Assembly: GCA_031553235.1 (NCBI GenBank)
Contig: JAVBLS010000043.1
Coordinates: 7,318 to 71,317 of the forward strand
From: Frigididesulfovibrio sp031553235
GTDB lineage: Bacteria; Desulfobacterota; Desulfovibrionia; Desulfovibrionales; Desulfovibrionaceae
Direction of reading: 5' to 3'
DNA: 64,000 bases
Shown: positions 12,091-19,961 of the stretch, piece by piece
Layout: every line of letters starts with the position of its first letter
Position numbering within the stretch: the first letter of the stretch is position 1
Program-made: the position numbers and the translations under genes
Notes under the pieces: generated by a model
Seen by the model: only the letters and a program-made list of their open reading frames with translations
What the model was told of the DNA's origin: nothing
Databases searched by the model: none

Positions 12091-12822
12091 TCAAGAATAC
12101 AGGCCGGCGGCCGGGATCGCAAGGGCCATGAGCAGGCCGCAGGCCGTGAGCAGACGGGCGGCCGGTCCGGCCTCGGCCTTATCCGGCTCCAGGGCAAAGC
12201 GCCCGCTAAAGCCGCGCAGGCGCATGGCCGCGTCCATGCGCCCGCTTTTGTCGAAGCTGCGGATCAACAGCATGGCCGCCAGATTGGCCGAGGTGCGCAG
12301 GGTATGGAGCGAGCAGCGGGGCACAAAGCCGCGCAGCTTGGCCGCCCGGCGCATGCCTTCCAACTCGCGGGCAAACAGGCCGATGTGCCTGCCCATCAGC
12401 AGGAGCAGGGTGACGAGTTTTTCCGGCACGCCCAGGCCGCGCAGGGCCCGGCAGTTTTCGGCCGGCGGCCGGCGGCCCGGCAGGCAGATGAAAAACAGGG
12501 ACACGGCATTGGCTTTCAGCAGCATGACCAGGGCGGCCTCGGCTCCCCGCAGGGTGAAGTGCACCGGGCCCAGGGACAGGGCTGGGCCCGTGGGCGCGCC
12601 GAAGCCCAGGGGCAGGGTGCAGAAGAGCAGCAGAAAGAAGGCGTTCAGGCGGGCAAAGGCAGTGCCCAAGAGGCGCAGGGGCGGGCGTTCCAGGCCGGCG
12701 ATGAGCAGGCCGACACCCAGGGCGGTCAGGGCCGGGGTAAGACCTTTGGCCGCGGCAGTGCCGACGGCCAGGGCCAAGGCCACCAGCAGACGGTGCCGGG
12801 CGGGCAGGTCAAGACCGCTCAT
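12091..12822 (-). CDS. cbiQ: Cobalt/nickel ECF transporter transmembrane subunit CbiQ
   Basis: 243 residues, hydrophobic, with the two cytoplasmic coupling motifs of EcfT proteins visible as GMRRAAKLRGF and MDAAMRLRGF (A-R-G type), which contact the ATPase. About five membrane segments can be seen. The start ATG at 12822 lies inside the end of cbiM (14-base overlap), and the stop overlaps a possible TTG start of cbiO. The frame is open further upstream, but those residues are a shadow of cbiM. It links the substrate-binding CbiM to the ATPase. Confidence 0.9.
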   Translation of the reverse strand: MSGLDLPARHRLLVALALAVGTAAAKGLTPALTALGVGLLIAGLERPPLRLLGTAFARLNAFFLLLFCTLPLGFGAPTGPALSLGPVHFTLRGAEAALVMLLKANAVSLFFICLPGRRPPAENCRALRGLGVPEKLVTLLLLMGRHIGLFARELEGMRRAAKLRGFVPRCSLHTLRTSANLAAMLLIRSFDKSGRMDAAMRLRGFSGRFALEPDKAEAGPAARLLTACGLLMALAIPAAGLYS

Positions 12823-13453
12823 GGCCCAGGGCCGCGTAGGGCAAGTTGAGGAATTCCGGCCGGACGCGTTCCACAAAACCCACCACCAGCAGGGTCACGG
12901 CGCCTTCGACCAGGGCCAGGGGCAGGTGCGCGGCCAGCAGGGTCACGGCCGCGGCCCGGAAGTTGACCCCCGGCATGCCCTGCCCGGAAAGGATCAGGGC
13001 CAGGGCGGCCAGAAGGCCGGAGAATATGATCGAGAAAAAGCCGCAGGCAAAGGCCGCGCAGCGTCGGGTGGAGAGTCTGGGCGAAGCCAGGACGGGCAGG
13101 AACGCATAGCGGCAGACCACGGCCGGCAGGGCCATGACGCAGGTGTTCACCCCGAGCACGGTGATGCCGCCGAACTGGAAAAAGAAGGCCTGGAGCAACA
13201 GGGCGGCGAAGATGGCCGGAAAAGCCGCCGGGCCGAGGGCCAGGCCGATCAGGCCGTTGAGGATCAGGTGGACGCTGCTCGGCGGCAGGGGCAGGTTGAT
13301 CAGCGAGGCCACGAAAAAAGCCGCCGCAAACAGCGCGGTGCGGGGCATGTCTTCGGCCCGGATGGCGCGCAGGCCCAGACCCACGCCGGCGGCGGCGAAC
13401 ACGGCCCCGGCGGTCAGAACCGGAACGGAAAGAACCCCTTCGGATATATGCAT
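12809..13453 (-). CDS. cbiM: Cobalt/nickel ECF transporter substrate-binding subunit CbiM
   Basis: 214 residues beginning MHISEG, the conserved N-terminus in which the amino group and His2 coordinate the metal ion. Six hydrophobic segments follow, with PPSSVHLILNGLIGLALG and FQFGGITVLGVNTCVMALP, both typical of CbiM/NikM. ATG at 13453 is preceded by GAAGG. No cbiN gene is present; the accessory role may be covered otherwise. A frame extension upstream to 13549 is GC-rich and not homologous. I see no cobalamin riboswitch upstream, so control by a metal-sensing repressor is more likely. Confidence 0.93.
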   Translation of the reverse strand: MHISEGVLSVPVLTAGAVFAAAGVGLGLRAIRAEDMPRTALFAAAFFVASLINLPLPPSSVHLILNGLIGLALGPAAFPAIFAALLLQAFFFQFGGITVLGVNTCVMALPAVVCRYAFLPVLASPRLSTRRCAAFACGFFSIIFSGLLAALALILSGQGMPGVNFRAAAVTLLAAHLPLALVEGAVTLLVVGFVERVRPEFLNLPYAALGHERS

Positions 13454-13550
13454 GGATGACCTTCGGTGAGAATGCCGCGTGGCGGGGGGCCTGCCTCGCG
13501 GCGGTGTTGTGTCTGGTGGAAGCATAGCTCCGGGGGCGGCCGGGGTCAAT

Positions 13551-13620
13551 GTGCTACGAATTGAAAATTTGTGCTATCGAGGAAGTTGATGAATTTTTAG
13601 ATAATTTGAGTTAAAAATTC
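13551..13620. promoter_or_regulatory. Candidate operators between cbiM and the DJ-1 gene
   Basis: Two direct copies of TGTGCTA start exactly 20 bases apart (GTGCTA at 13551 and 13571), so on the same face of the helix. A 9-bp inverted repeat GAATTTTTA/TAAAAATTC follows (13591-13599 and 13612-13620), 20 bases before the DJ-1 start. The region is AT-rich and divergent. The binding protein is unknown; a nickel or cobalt regulator is a guess from the neighbouring operon. Confidence 0.45.
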
Positions 13621-13640
13621 AGACGGCCATTGAGGAAAAG

Positions 13641-14237
13641 ATGCAACGAAAAACGGTCTTGTTTGTCCTGGTTCCCGAATTCGGCGACTGGGAGGCGGCC
13701 TTGCCTGCGGTCGGTCTGCACTGGGGCTTTTTTCTGTGGGAAGCCGCCTACGAAGTGAAGACCGTGGCCCTGAGGGAAGGGCCGGTGCGTTCCCTCGGTG
13801 GGTTCACGATATTGCCCGACCATACTGTGGACACCGCGCCGGAGGACTTCGCCGGCCTGATTCTGATCGGCAGCACAGGTTGGCGCGACGAAGAAGCCAA
13901 AAAAGTTCTCCCCCTGCTGCGCAAGGCCAAGGCCGAAAACCGGGTGATCGGCGCGATTTGCGATGCCGCCCGTTTTTTGGCCGTGCACGGCTTTGTTGAC
14001 GATGTTGAGCATACCGCCAACGCGCTCTCGGAAATCACCGGCACGCCCGGCGCCGCCTATGCCGGGGCGGCGCGTTACAAAGAACGGCAGTCTGTGCGCG
14101 ACGGCAAGATCATCACGGCCAACGGCACGGGCCACGCCGAGTTCGCCCGGGACGTGCTCTTGGCGCTCCATGCGGCCGAACCGGGAAAAATCGCCGAGTT
14201 TTACCGGCTGGTGAAAAAGGGCCACCATCCCGAGTAG
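13641..14237 (+). CDS. DJ-1/PfpI family protein
   Basis: 198 residues of the class I glutamine amidotransferase-like fold. TVLFVLVPEFGDWEAA starts the fold with the conserved acidic residue, and the nucleophile elbow is GAICDAARFLA with a cysteine. A GTGHAEFA stretch near residue 155 fits the family. Relatives act as deglycases, chaperones, amidases or proteases; the sequence does not decide. GAGG lies five bases upstream of ATG at 13641. It is divergent from cbiM and sits next to candidate operators, so the two could share control. Confidence 0.85.
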   Translation: MQRKTVLFVLVPEFGDWEAALPAVGLHWGFFLWEAAYEVKTVALREGPVRSLGGFTILPDHTVDTAPEDFAGLILIGSTGWRDEEAKKVLPLLRKAKAENRVIGAICDAARFLAVHGFVDDVEHTANALSEITGTPGAAYAGAARYKERQSVRDGKIITANGTGHAEFARDVLLALHAAEPGKIAEFYRLVKKGHHPE

Positions 14238-14284
14238 GGAATCCAGGCTCCGCTTTGTTGCCTCCCTCTCTTGCCGGCCCACAA

Positions 14285-14326
14285 AACGAACATCCCGCCC
14301 TCACACCGGAGGGCGGGATGTTCGTT
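14285..14326. terminator. Strong convergent hairpin, 18-bp perfect stem
   Basis: AACGAACATCCCGCCCTC (14285-14302) pairs exactly with 14309-14326 around a six-base loop. It lies between convergent genes and probably ends transcription from both sides, although a long T-tract is lacking on the plus strand. Confidence 0.8.
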
Positions 14327-14353
14327 GCAGACTGCGCCGCAGGCGCAACAACC

Positions 14354-14941
14354 CTACGGCAGTAAAGTAATTACGGTCGGCTGCACCGGCGCGCCGGACG
14401 ACCCGCCCCCCGTGCCGTCGCGCAGCAGCGAGGAGACTTCGGCGTTGATCGGCACGGTCATGGTCGACATGGCCAGCACCTGCCGCGAGGCGATGTGCAC
14501 CAGGCGCAGGTTGAAACGCACGCTGCGCGAGCTGACCACGTAGGTGCCGGCGAGCACGGCCGGGCCGTCGGCGCAGCCCGAGCCGAGCAGGTCGCTGTGC
14601 CGGGTGAGCAGCAGCTCGCCGGTTTCCGGCTCAAAGAGCACTTCCGCGCCCTGGCGGATTTCCTGGACCGTGTAGCCCGCCTGCACGAACCAGCGGGAAA
14701 TCTCTTCCTGCACCTGGCGGGCCAGGGGGTTGGCTTCTTCCAGGTTGTTGACGTTGACCGGCGTGGTCACGAACATGGACAGGCCTTCTCCCTGGCCGAA
14801 ACGCTCGACCAGCTGGCGGTCCATTTCCCGGCCCATGGCCGATACGGCCTGGGGCACGGTGACGGCCAAGGCCGGTCCGGCCGCGAAAAGTCCCGTGAGG
14901 GCGGCAAGGGCGAGACGGAGTGCGAGTCTGCGTGCGGACAT
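14354..14941 (-). CDS. FlgO-family outer-membrane protein
   Basis: 195 residues with a cleavable signal peptide (LALRLALAALTGLFAAGPALA). The mature part has the FlgO-type core: LSMFVTTPVNVNNLEEANPLARQVQEEISRWFVQAGYTVQEIR, then a YVVSSRSVRFNLRLVHIASRQVLA block. FlgO-type proteins of Vibrio are outer-membrane lipoproteins needed for motility, but no flagellar genes are near, so the role here is open. ATG at 14941 has GAGG eight bases upstream; an ATG at 14965 in frame would overlap the preceding lipoprotein gene. It is the last gene of a three-gene cluster that begins with a longer FlgO-type lipoprotein. Confidence 0.72.
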   Translation of the reverse strand: MSARRLALRLALAALTGLFAAGPALAVTVPQAVSAMGREMDRQLVERFGQGEGLSMFVTTPVNVNNLEEANPLARQVQEEISRWFVQAGYTVQEIRQGAEVLFEPETGELLLTRHSDLLGSGCADGPAVLAGTYVVSSRSVRFNLRLVHIASRQVLAMSTMTVPINAEVSSLLRDGTGGGSSGAPVQPTVITLLP

Positions 14942-14951
14942 GGGAAACACC

Positions 14952-15236
14952 TCAGCGTTGGGCATGGATCATCCGGTCCACGGCTTCGAGTTCGTGGGAG
15001 GCAATGGCTTGGGTGGAGCCGTCGTTGGAAGAGGCCAGGGCCATCAGGTACTGCTCTTTGGCCAGCTCGTAGCGGCCTTCGGCCGCATAGGCCCGTCCTT
15101 GCTGGATGCTGCGCATGGCGTTGGGGTCGTATGGGACCACGGCCACGCGATCGTTGGAAAAATAGGACTGCACGCCGCAGCCTGCCGCAAGGAACAGGGA
15201 GCCGAGGAGGCAGATGATCAGGATGATGTGCCGCAT
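14952..15236 (-). CDS. Small lipoprotein
   Basis: 94 residues with a lipoprotein signal peptide (IILIICLLGSLFLAAGC; lipobox LAAGC, cysteine at about residue 20). The mature part is mostly helical (GRAYAAEGRYELAKEQYLMALASS reads like a single TPR-type helix pair). It lies between two FlgO-family genes and is probably exported with them. Only a weak ribosome site (AAAGG) precedes ATG at 15236. No specific function can be named. Confidence 0.75.
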   Translation of the reverse strand: MRHIILIICLLGSLFLAAGCGVQSYFSNDRVAVVPYDPNAMRSIQQGRAYAAEGRYELAKEQYLMALASSNDGSTQAIASHELEAVDRMIHAQR

Positions 15237-15254
15237 ATTCTTTGCCTTTTTTAT

Positions 15255-15371
15255 TAGAGCAGTTTACGCTTCAAATAGTCGCTTAACGGCGGGCAAAGCC
15301 CGCCTACGCCTATTTGGCGGCAAGGATTTACCGACGAATCCTTGCGAGCATTTCAAGTGTGAAATGCTCTA
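15255..15371 (+). repeat. Family A palindromic repeat, copy A3 (117 bp)
   Basis: Same ends and stems as A1, with ATTTACCGACGAAT in the middle loop region. It separates the FlgO-type lipoprotein gene from the small lipoprotein gene, and its terminal CTA (15369-15371) is the stop codon TAG of the former on the minus strand. Confidence 0.93.
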
Positions 15372-16232
15372 GTGAACGTCCGCGCCCTGGTCTATGGGGT
15401 TGACCGAAACCTTGGGCTGGGTCACTTCCTTGTAATCACGAATGCCCAGGCCGCCGCCGTCCAGGCGCAGCTTGCCCGAGCCGGTCATGCGCCGGGCCAG
15501 GGCCGAAGCCGGCAGCACGGCATTGGCCGTGTGCAGCACCCGGCCGTCGGAGGGGCGGATCATCCGGGCATTGACGATGATCGCCTGCTTATCGGCATAA
15601 TAGGTGCCGGCAATGACCACCGAGCAGGTGGTCAGGTTGACGTCGCCAAGGGCTCTGGTCAGGTAGTAGTCGCCGTCGCCGTCGCGCACGTTGATGCTTC
15701 TCGGGGCGCGGTATTCGCGCACCGCGAAGCCGCGCTGGTTGAATTCATAGATCATCTGTTCGGCCATGAGCCTGCCGAAGGACGAGGTCTGTTCCAGGTC
15801 GTCCATGTTGACGAAGGAAACGGGCATGGCCACGAACCCGTTCATGGACGAACCCACGCCCATGATCAGTTGCTCGGCCAGCTCTTTGGCCGTGAGCTTG
15901 AGTTCGCGGGCGTCCATATAACCGGACTTGGGTTTTTGCGTGGGCTCGCCGGGCACCCAGACCACTCCGCCCTGGCCGTCGGGCATGGCAATGCCGTTGT
16001 CCACCCGGTCGGCCTGGATGGTGGACACTTCTTTCCCGTTATACACGGCACGCGGGCCGTATTTGCCCGGCAAGGCCGTGGTTGAGGAAAAACTTGCCCC
16101 TCCGCTTCCGGCGCCGCCCATATCGCCCATCTCGCCCGGCATCTCCGGAACGTTCGAGTTTTTTGGGCCGCCGCAACCGGCTGCCGAAACAGCCAAAATG
16201 CCGACGCAGAGCATCATGCAAAGCACCCGCAT
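15369..16232 (-). CDS. FlgO-family lipoprotein
   Basis: 287 residues. Signal peptide with lipobox SAAGC (cysteine about residue 20), then a Gly/Met-rich linker, a region with YNGKEVSTIQADRVDNGIAMP, and the FlgO-like core: MNGFVAMPVSFVNMDDLEQ, SSFGRLMAEQMIYEFNQRGF and a block SVVIAGTYYADKQAIIVNARMI parallel to the paralogue at 14354-14941. Probably anchored in the outer membrane. ATG at 16232 follows AAGGAGAATCAC. The stop codon TAG is supplied by repeat copy A3, so the original C-terminus may have been altered by the insertion. Confidence 0.75.
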   Translation of the reverse strand: MRVLCMMLCVGILAVSAAGCGGPKNSNVPEMPGEMGDMGGAGSGGASFSSTTALPGKYGPRAVYNGKEVSTIQADRVDNGIAMPDGQGGVVWVPGEPTQKPKSGYMDARELKLTAKELAEQLIMGVGSSMNGFVAMPVSFVNMDDLEQTSSFGRLMAEQMIYEFNQRGFAVREYRAPRSINVRDGDGDYYLTRALGDVNLTTCSVVIAGTYYADKQAIIVNARMIRPSDGRVLHTANAVLPASALARRMTGSGKLRLDGGGLGIRDYKEVTQPKVSVNPIDQGADVH

Positions 16233-16468
16233 GTGATTCTCCTTACACGCCCGACAGCATCGGAAACGCTTCTGTTTCGCAGCTTATCGGCCAAAAAAAC
16301 GACAAGATTAGCACCCGCCGGACAATGGCCCGGCCGTGCTTGCCCGAAGACATGCAAGTTCCGGGCCGAAGATAATTTGGGGCTGTAAAAAAGAGCCGCC
16401 AAGGTTGGCCGGCCACCTTTGCCCGCGATGTGGAAAGGTAGTCTTACGGCGTCGCGGGCGGCACCAAA

Positions 16469-16523
16469 CCCCGCCCATGGGATTCAATCCCATGCGGGGG
16501 GCTTGGGGGACGGAGTCCCCCAA
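16469..16523 (-). terminator. Two stacked hairpins after the CHASE4 kinase gene
   Basis: TTGGGGGA/TCCCCCAA (16503-16523) begins at the base next to the kinase stop codon. A second hairpin, CATGGGATT/AATCCCATG inside CCCCGC/GCGGGG (16469-16500), follows. No clear T-tract, so it may stabilise or attenuate the transcript and not fully terminate it. Confidence 0.55.
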
Positions 16524-19500
16524 TCAGGCCCGGCTGTTGGGGAACATCTGTGCGAAAAGGATCAGGGCGGGCTCAAGGGCAGCGGCGGTATCGCAACGGT
16601 TGAGGGCGGCGTGCAGGGCCTTGGTCGTGCCGGGGTCGACCTGGGTCAGGCCTGCTTCGAGGCGGCGGTGCAGTTCCAGGACCGAGGCGTCGTCGTCGCG
16701 GATCAGGGCGATGAGCCGGCGCATCTCGGCTTCGGCCGGGGGCGGGGCAACGGGCGGAGTGCCGGCGGCGTCGATGGCCTGGAAATAGGCACCGAGGGCG
16801 TCGAGCATGTTTTCGAGCCCGGCGACAAAGCCTTGGCACAGGGCGCGTAGGTCTTCGGCGGGCATGATCTCGTCGCGGGCGGCAAGCTCGAGCACTCGGG
16901 CGGTTTCCTGGACGTCGGCCCGGCCCACGGTGCCGGCCAGGCCTTTGAAGGTATGGGCCGTGCGGCCGATGTCCTCACGGTTCTGATCTGGCAGGGCGCG
17001 TAGCGCGGGCAGTTCTTCGGCGTAACGCCGGTGGAAGTCGCGCAGGATTTTTTGCAGCAGGGCGTGGTTGCCACCCAGGCGCCGGGCCGCTTCCTCCAGG
17101 TCAAAGCCCTCGGGCGCGCCCGGGGCCGGGGTGGGAGAAACCCGGGGCGGCGCGATACCCGGTACAGCGGGAGGAACCGTAGCCGAACCGGCGACAGGCG
17201 TGGCGGTACCCGGAGGAGCGGCCGGTGCAGTAAGTGGCACGGCAGCGGTTGGAGCCGCGGCAGGCGTGGCGGCCCGGGCGTCGGCCAAAGGCGCAGCCGG
17301 TCCGGCGGCAGGTTCAGAAGAAGCCGGAGCCTGGGGCATGGCGGGCGAGGTCTTGGGCAACAGGCGGTCGAGCACGCGGTACAGGGCCTCCACGTCAATG
17401 GGTTTGGTCAGGTAGTCGGCCATGCCCATTTCCAGGCAGCGCGCGCGCTCTTCCATCAGGGCGTGGGCGGTCATGGCCACAATGGGCAGGCCCCGGCCCG
17501 CCGGGTCGGTCCGCAGGGTGCGGGTGGCCTCGTGCCCGTCCATGATCGGCATCTGCAGATCCATGAACACCAGGTCATAGGCAGGTTTTGCGGGTTCATC
17601 GCGGCGCAGGCGCACCATATCCACGGCCTGTCTGCCGTTGACCGCGGTTTCGACGACCAGCCCCACCTCTTCAAGCAGTTCGACGGCAATCTGGGTGTTG
17701 ATCGGGTTGTCTTCGACCAGAAGAATGGTGAAGCCGGAAAAATCGCGGCGTTCGGTTTCGGCCGGCCGGGGGGTGAAGGTTCCGGCCCGCATGACCTCCA
17801 GCAGGGTGTCGAAGAGCTGGGAATGGGTGATGGGCTTGGGTAGAAAGGCGTCGGCCGGGACGGCGGACAGGGCGTCGCGGTCCGGCGGGCCAAAGGCCGA
17901 GATGATGATCACCGGGGGCGAGTCGGGTTCGCTCTTGATGCGGTACAAGGCTTCAAGGCCGTCCATGCCGGGCAGGCGCACATCCAGAAGAATCAGGTCA
18001 AAGGGCCGGCCCTGGACAATCGCATCGCGCACGGCCGAAAGGCCCTGCTCGGCCGATTCGACGGCCGTGACCTGCAGGCCGAAATTTTCAATCATGCCGG
18101 AGAGAGAGAGCCGGTTGACCGGGTTGTCTTCGACCAGAAGCGCGCGTTTACCCACCAGGCCTGCCGGGGCCGTGCGGGCGACCGTTTCCTCCGAGGCGTC
18201 CAGGCCGAAGGGGCAGGTGAAGGACATGGTGGTGCCCCGGCCATAGGCGCTTTCGACCTTGATGTCGCCGCCCATGAGCTGCACCAGCTTGCGGGTAATG
18301 CTCAAGCCCAGGCCGGTGCCGCCGTAGCGGCGGGCCGTGGAGGCCTCGGCCTGGGAGAAGGATTCGAAGAGCTTGCCCAGTTGTTCAGAAGTCATGCCCA
18401 GGCCGGTGTCGCTGACGGCGAATTCCAGCACCACGCCGGTGTCGGTCTTTTCGATCACCCGGCAGCGGATGAGAATTTCCCCCCGGTCCGTGAACTTCAG
18501 AGCGTTGCCTACCAGGTTGGTGAACACCTGGGAAAGACGCAACGGGTCGCCCACCAGCCCGCGCGGTGCATCCCCGGCGATGTCCGTGACCAGTTCAATG
18601 CCTTTCTCGGCGCAACGTTCCTGAAAAAGGGCCAGAATGCCGTCCAGGGGCATGTTCAGGTTGAAGGGGGTTTGTTCAAGGGTGAGCTTGCCGGCCTCGA
18701 TCTTGGAAAAGTCCAGGATGTCGTTGAGCACGCCCAGAAGGGCCGTGGCCGAGGAGTGGATTTTGCGGGCATAGTCGCGTTGCCTGCCGTTCAATTCGGT
18801 TTTCAGCAGCAAATGGCTCAAGCCGATGACCGCGTTCATGGGCGTGCGGATCTCATGGCTCATGGTGGCCAGAAACTCGCTTTTGGCCTCGCCGATTTTT
18901 TCCGCGTGGGTCCGCCCGGCCTCCCTGGTCCGGACTTCTTCCAGCAGGGTGTTGACGGCCGCGCCCAGGCTGCGAAAACTCTCGCTGCCCACCTCGGGCA
19001 CCCGGCGCACGGCGTCCGGATCCTTGGCCACCTTGAGCACGGCTTCGCGCAGGCCGGCCAGGGGCCGCAGCAGGGCGCGGTCGAGCAGCAGGCTGATCAG
19101 CAGCATGAAAATGAGAAACAGCGCGGTCAGGGTGCCGTACAGAATGCCGCGAATGCCTTCGGCCGTGCCGGCCATGTTGCGGGGCAATTCGCCCGCGAGC
19201 ATGACCTGGGGCTTTTCAAGAAACAGCGCCGGGTAGGAGATCAGAAAGCGGTAACTGGTCGGGGTAGCGGTCCACAGGGTGTAGCCGCGCTCGACGGCGG
19301 CGGCCACATGCTCCGGCTCCGCGGCAAAGGGGGCGCGCGCAAGTTTGAGGGAGGCACCCCCGGCAGCCGCGATTTTGGTCACGTCGGCGCTGGTGACCAA
19401 GTCCAGGCAGAACATCCGGCCCTGCGAGGGTTCGGAGCGGGTGTGCGGCCGGATGGGCTGCGACGAGATGTGGTAAAGATCGCCATTGTAGCTGTAGAAC

Positions 19501-19961
19501 ACCGAAAGGCCCAGTTCGTCGTCTTTGGGGTAAAACGTCCCGCCGGGCCTGCATTCGCGCAGCAGGTCCGGCGGGAAGGCGTCAAAGCGGTCCTGGTTCA
19601 GGTAGTGAAAGCGGTTGAAGATCACCCGGCCGAAATGGTCGACAATGGCCAGACCGGCGTATTTTTCCGCCGCGAGCACGTCGTCGGAGACGTTTTCCTC
19701 GATGAACTCCGGGTGCTCCGCCGGGTGGGTCAGAAAATCCCAGGTTGTGTCCCAGTTGGCCAGGCTTTCATTCTTGGCGTTCTGGGCGTCGAATTTATTG
19801 TTGAGCAGCACTTTGACCATCAGAACGTTGTGTTCCATGATCTGCCGCTCGCTTTTGCCGATCTGGGGGATTAGCCGTTGCTCGAGCACCAGCACCGTGG
19901 CCCCGGCCAGAGCCAGGAGCGTGAAGGCCAGAGCCGCGAGAAAGCCCCCTCTCAGACTCAT
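16524..19961 (-). CDS. CHASE4-type hybrid sensor histidine kinase, coupled to nadE
   Basis: 1145 residues. Membrane helices at about 5-27 and 272-296 flank a periplasmic CHASE4-like domain (NWDTTWDFL, YAGLAIVDHFGRVIFNRF). A HAMP-like segment, HisKA (histidine in MSHEIRTPMNAVIG, about 369), HATPase, two receiver domains (LLVEDNPVN with LLDVRLPGMDG; LLVEDNPIN with FMDLQMPIMDG), an Ala/Pro-rich linker of about 100 residues and an Hpt domain (AHTFKGLAG, histidine about 1003) follow. It starts with ATG overlapping the nadE stop (ATGA), an unusual pairing. No separate response regulator is adjacent, so the output partner is encoded elsewhere. The stimulus is unknown. Confidence 0.9.
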   Translation of the reverse strand: MSLRGGFLAALAFTLLALAGATVLVLEQRLIPQIGKSERQIMEHNVLMVKVLLNNKFDAQNAKNESLANWDTTWDFLTHPAEHPEFIEENVSDDVLAAEKYAGLAIVDHFGRVIFNRFHYLNQDRFDAFPPDLLRECRPGGTFYPKDDELGLSVFYSYNGDLYHISSQPIRPHTRSEPSQGRMFCLDLVTSADVTKIAAAGGASLKLARAPFAAEPEHVAAAVERGYTLWTATPTSYRFLISYPALFLEKPQVMLAGELPRNMAGTAEGIRGILYGTLTALFLIFMLLISLLLDRALLRPLAGLREAVLKVAKDPDAVRRVPEVGSESFRSLGAAVNTLLEEVRTREAGRTHAEKIGEAKSEFLATMSHEIRTPMNAVIGLSHLLLKTELNGRQRDYARKIHSSATALLGVLNDILDFSKIEAGKLTLEQTPFNLNMPLDGILALFQERCAEKGIELVTDIAGDAPRGLVGDPLRLSQVFTNLVGNALKFTDRGEILIRCRVIEKTDTGVVLEFAVSDTGLGMTSEQLGKLFESFSQAEASTARRYGGTGLGLSITRKLVQLMGGDIKVESAYGRGTTMSFTCPFGLDASEETVARTAPAGLVGKRALLVEDNPVNRLSLSGMIENFGLQVTAVESAEQGLSAVRDAIVQGRPFDLILLDVRLPGMDGLEALYRIKSEPDSPPVIIISAFGPPDRDALSAVPADAFLPKPITHSQLFDTLLEVMRAGTFTPRPAETERRDFSGFTILLVEDNPINTQIAVELLEEVGLVVETAVNGRQAVDMVRLRRDEPAKPAYDLVFMDLQMPIMDGHEATRTLRTDPAGRGLPIVAMTAHALMEERARCLEMGMADYLTKPIDVEALYRVLDRLLPKTSPAMPQAPASSEPAAGPAAPLADARAATPAAAPTAAVPLTAPAAPPGTATPVAGSATVPPAVPGIAPPRVSPTPAPGAPEGFDLEEAARRLGGNHALLQKILRDFHRRYAEELPALRALPDQNREDIGRTAHTFKGLAGTVGRADVQETARVLELAARDEIMPAEDLRALCQGFVAGLENMLDALGAYFQAIDAAGTPPVAPPPAEAEMRRLIALIRDDDASVLELHRRLEAGLTQVDPGTTKALHAALNRCDTAAALEPALILFAQMFPNSRA

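Noticed and set aside
13454..13640. Cobalamin riboswitch upstream of cbiM
   Set aside because: The B12 box is not found on the relevant strand and the region is too short for the full fold.
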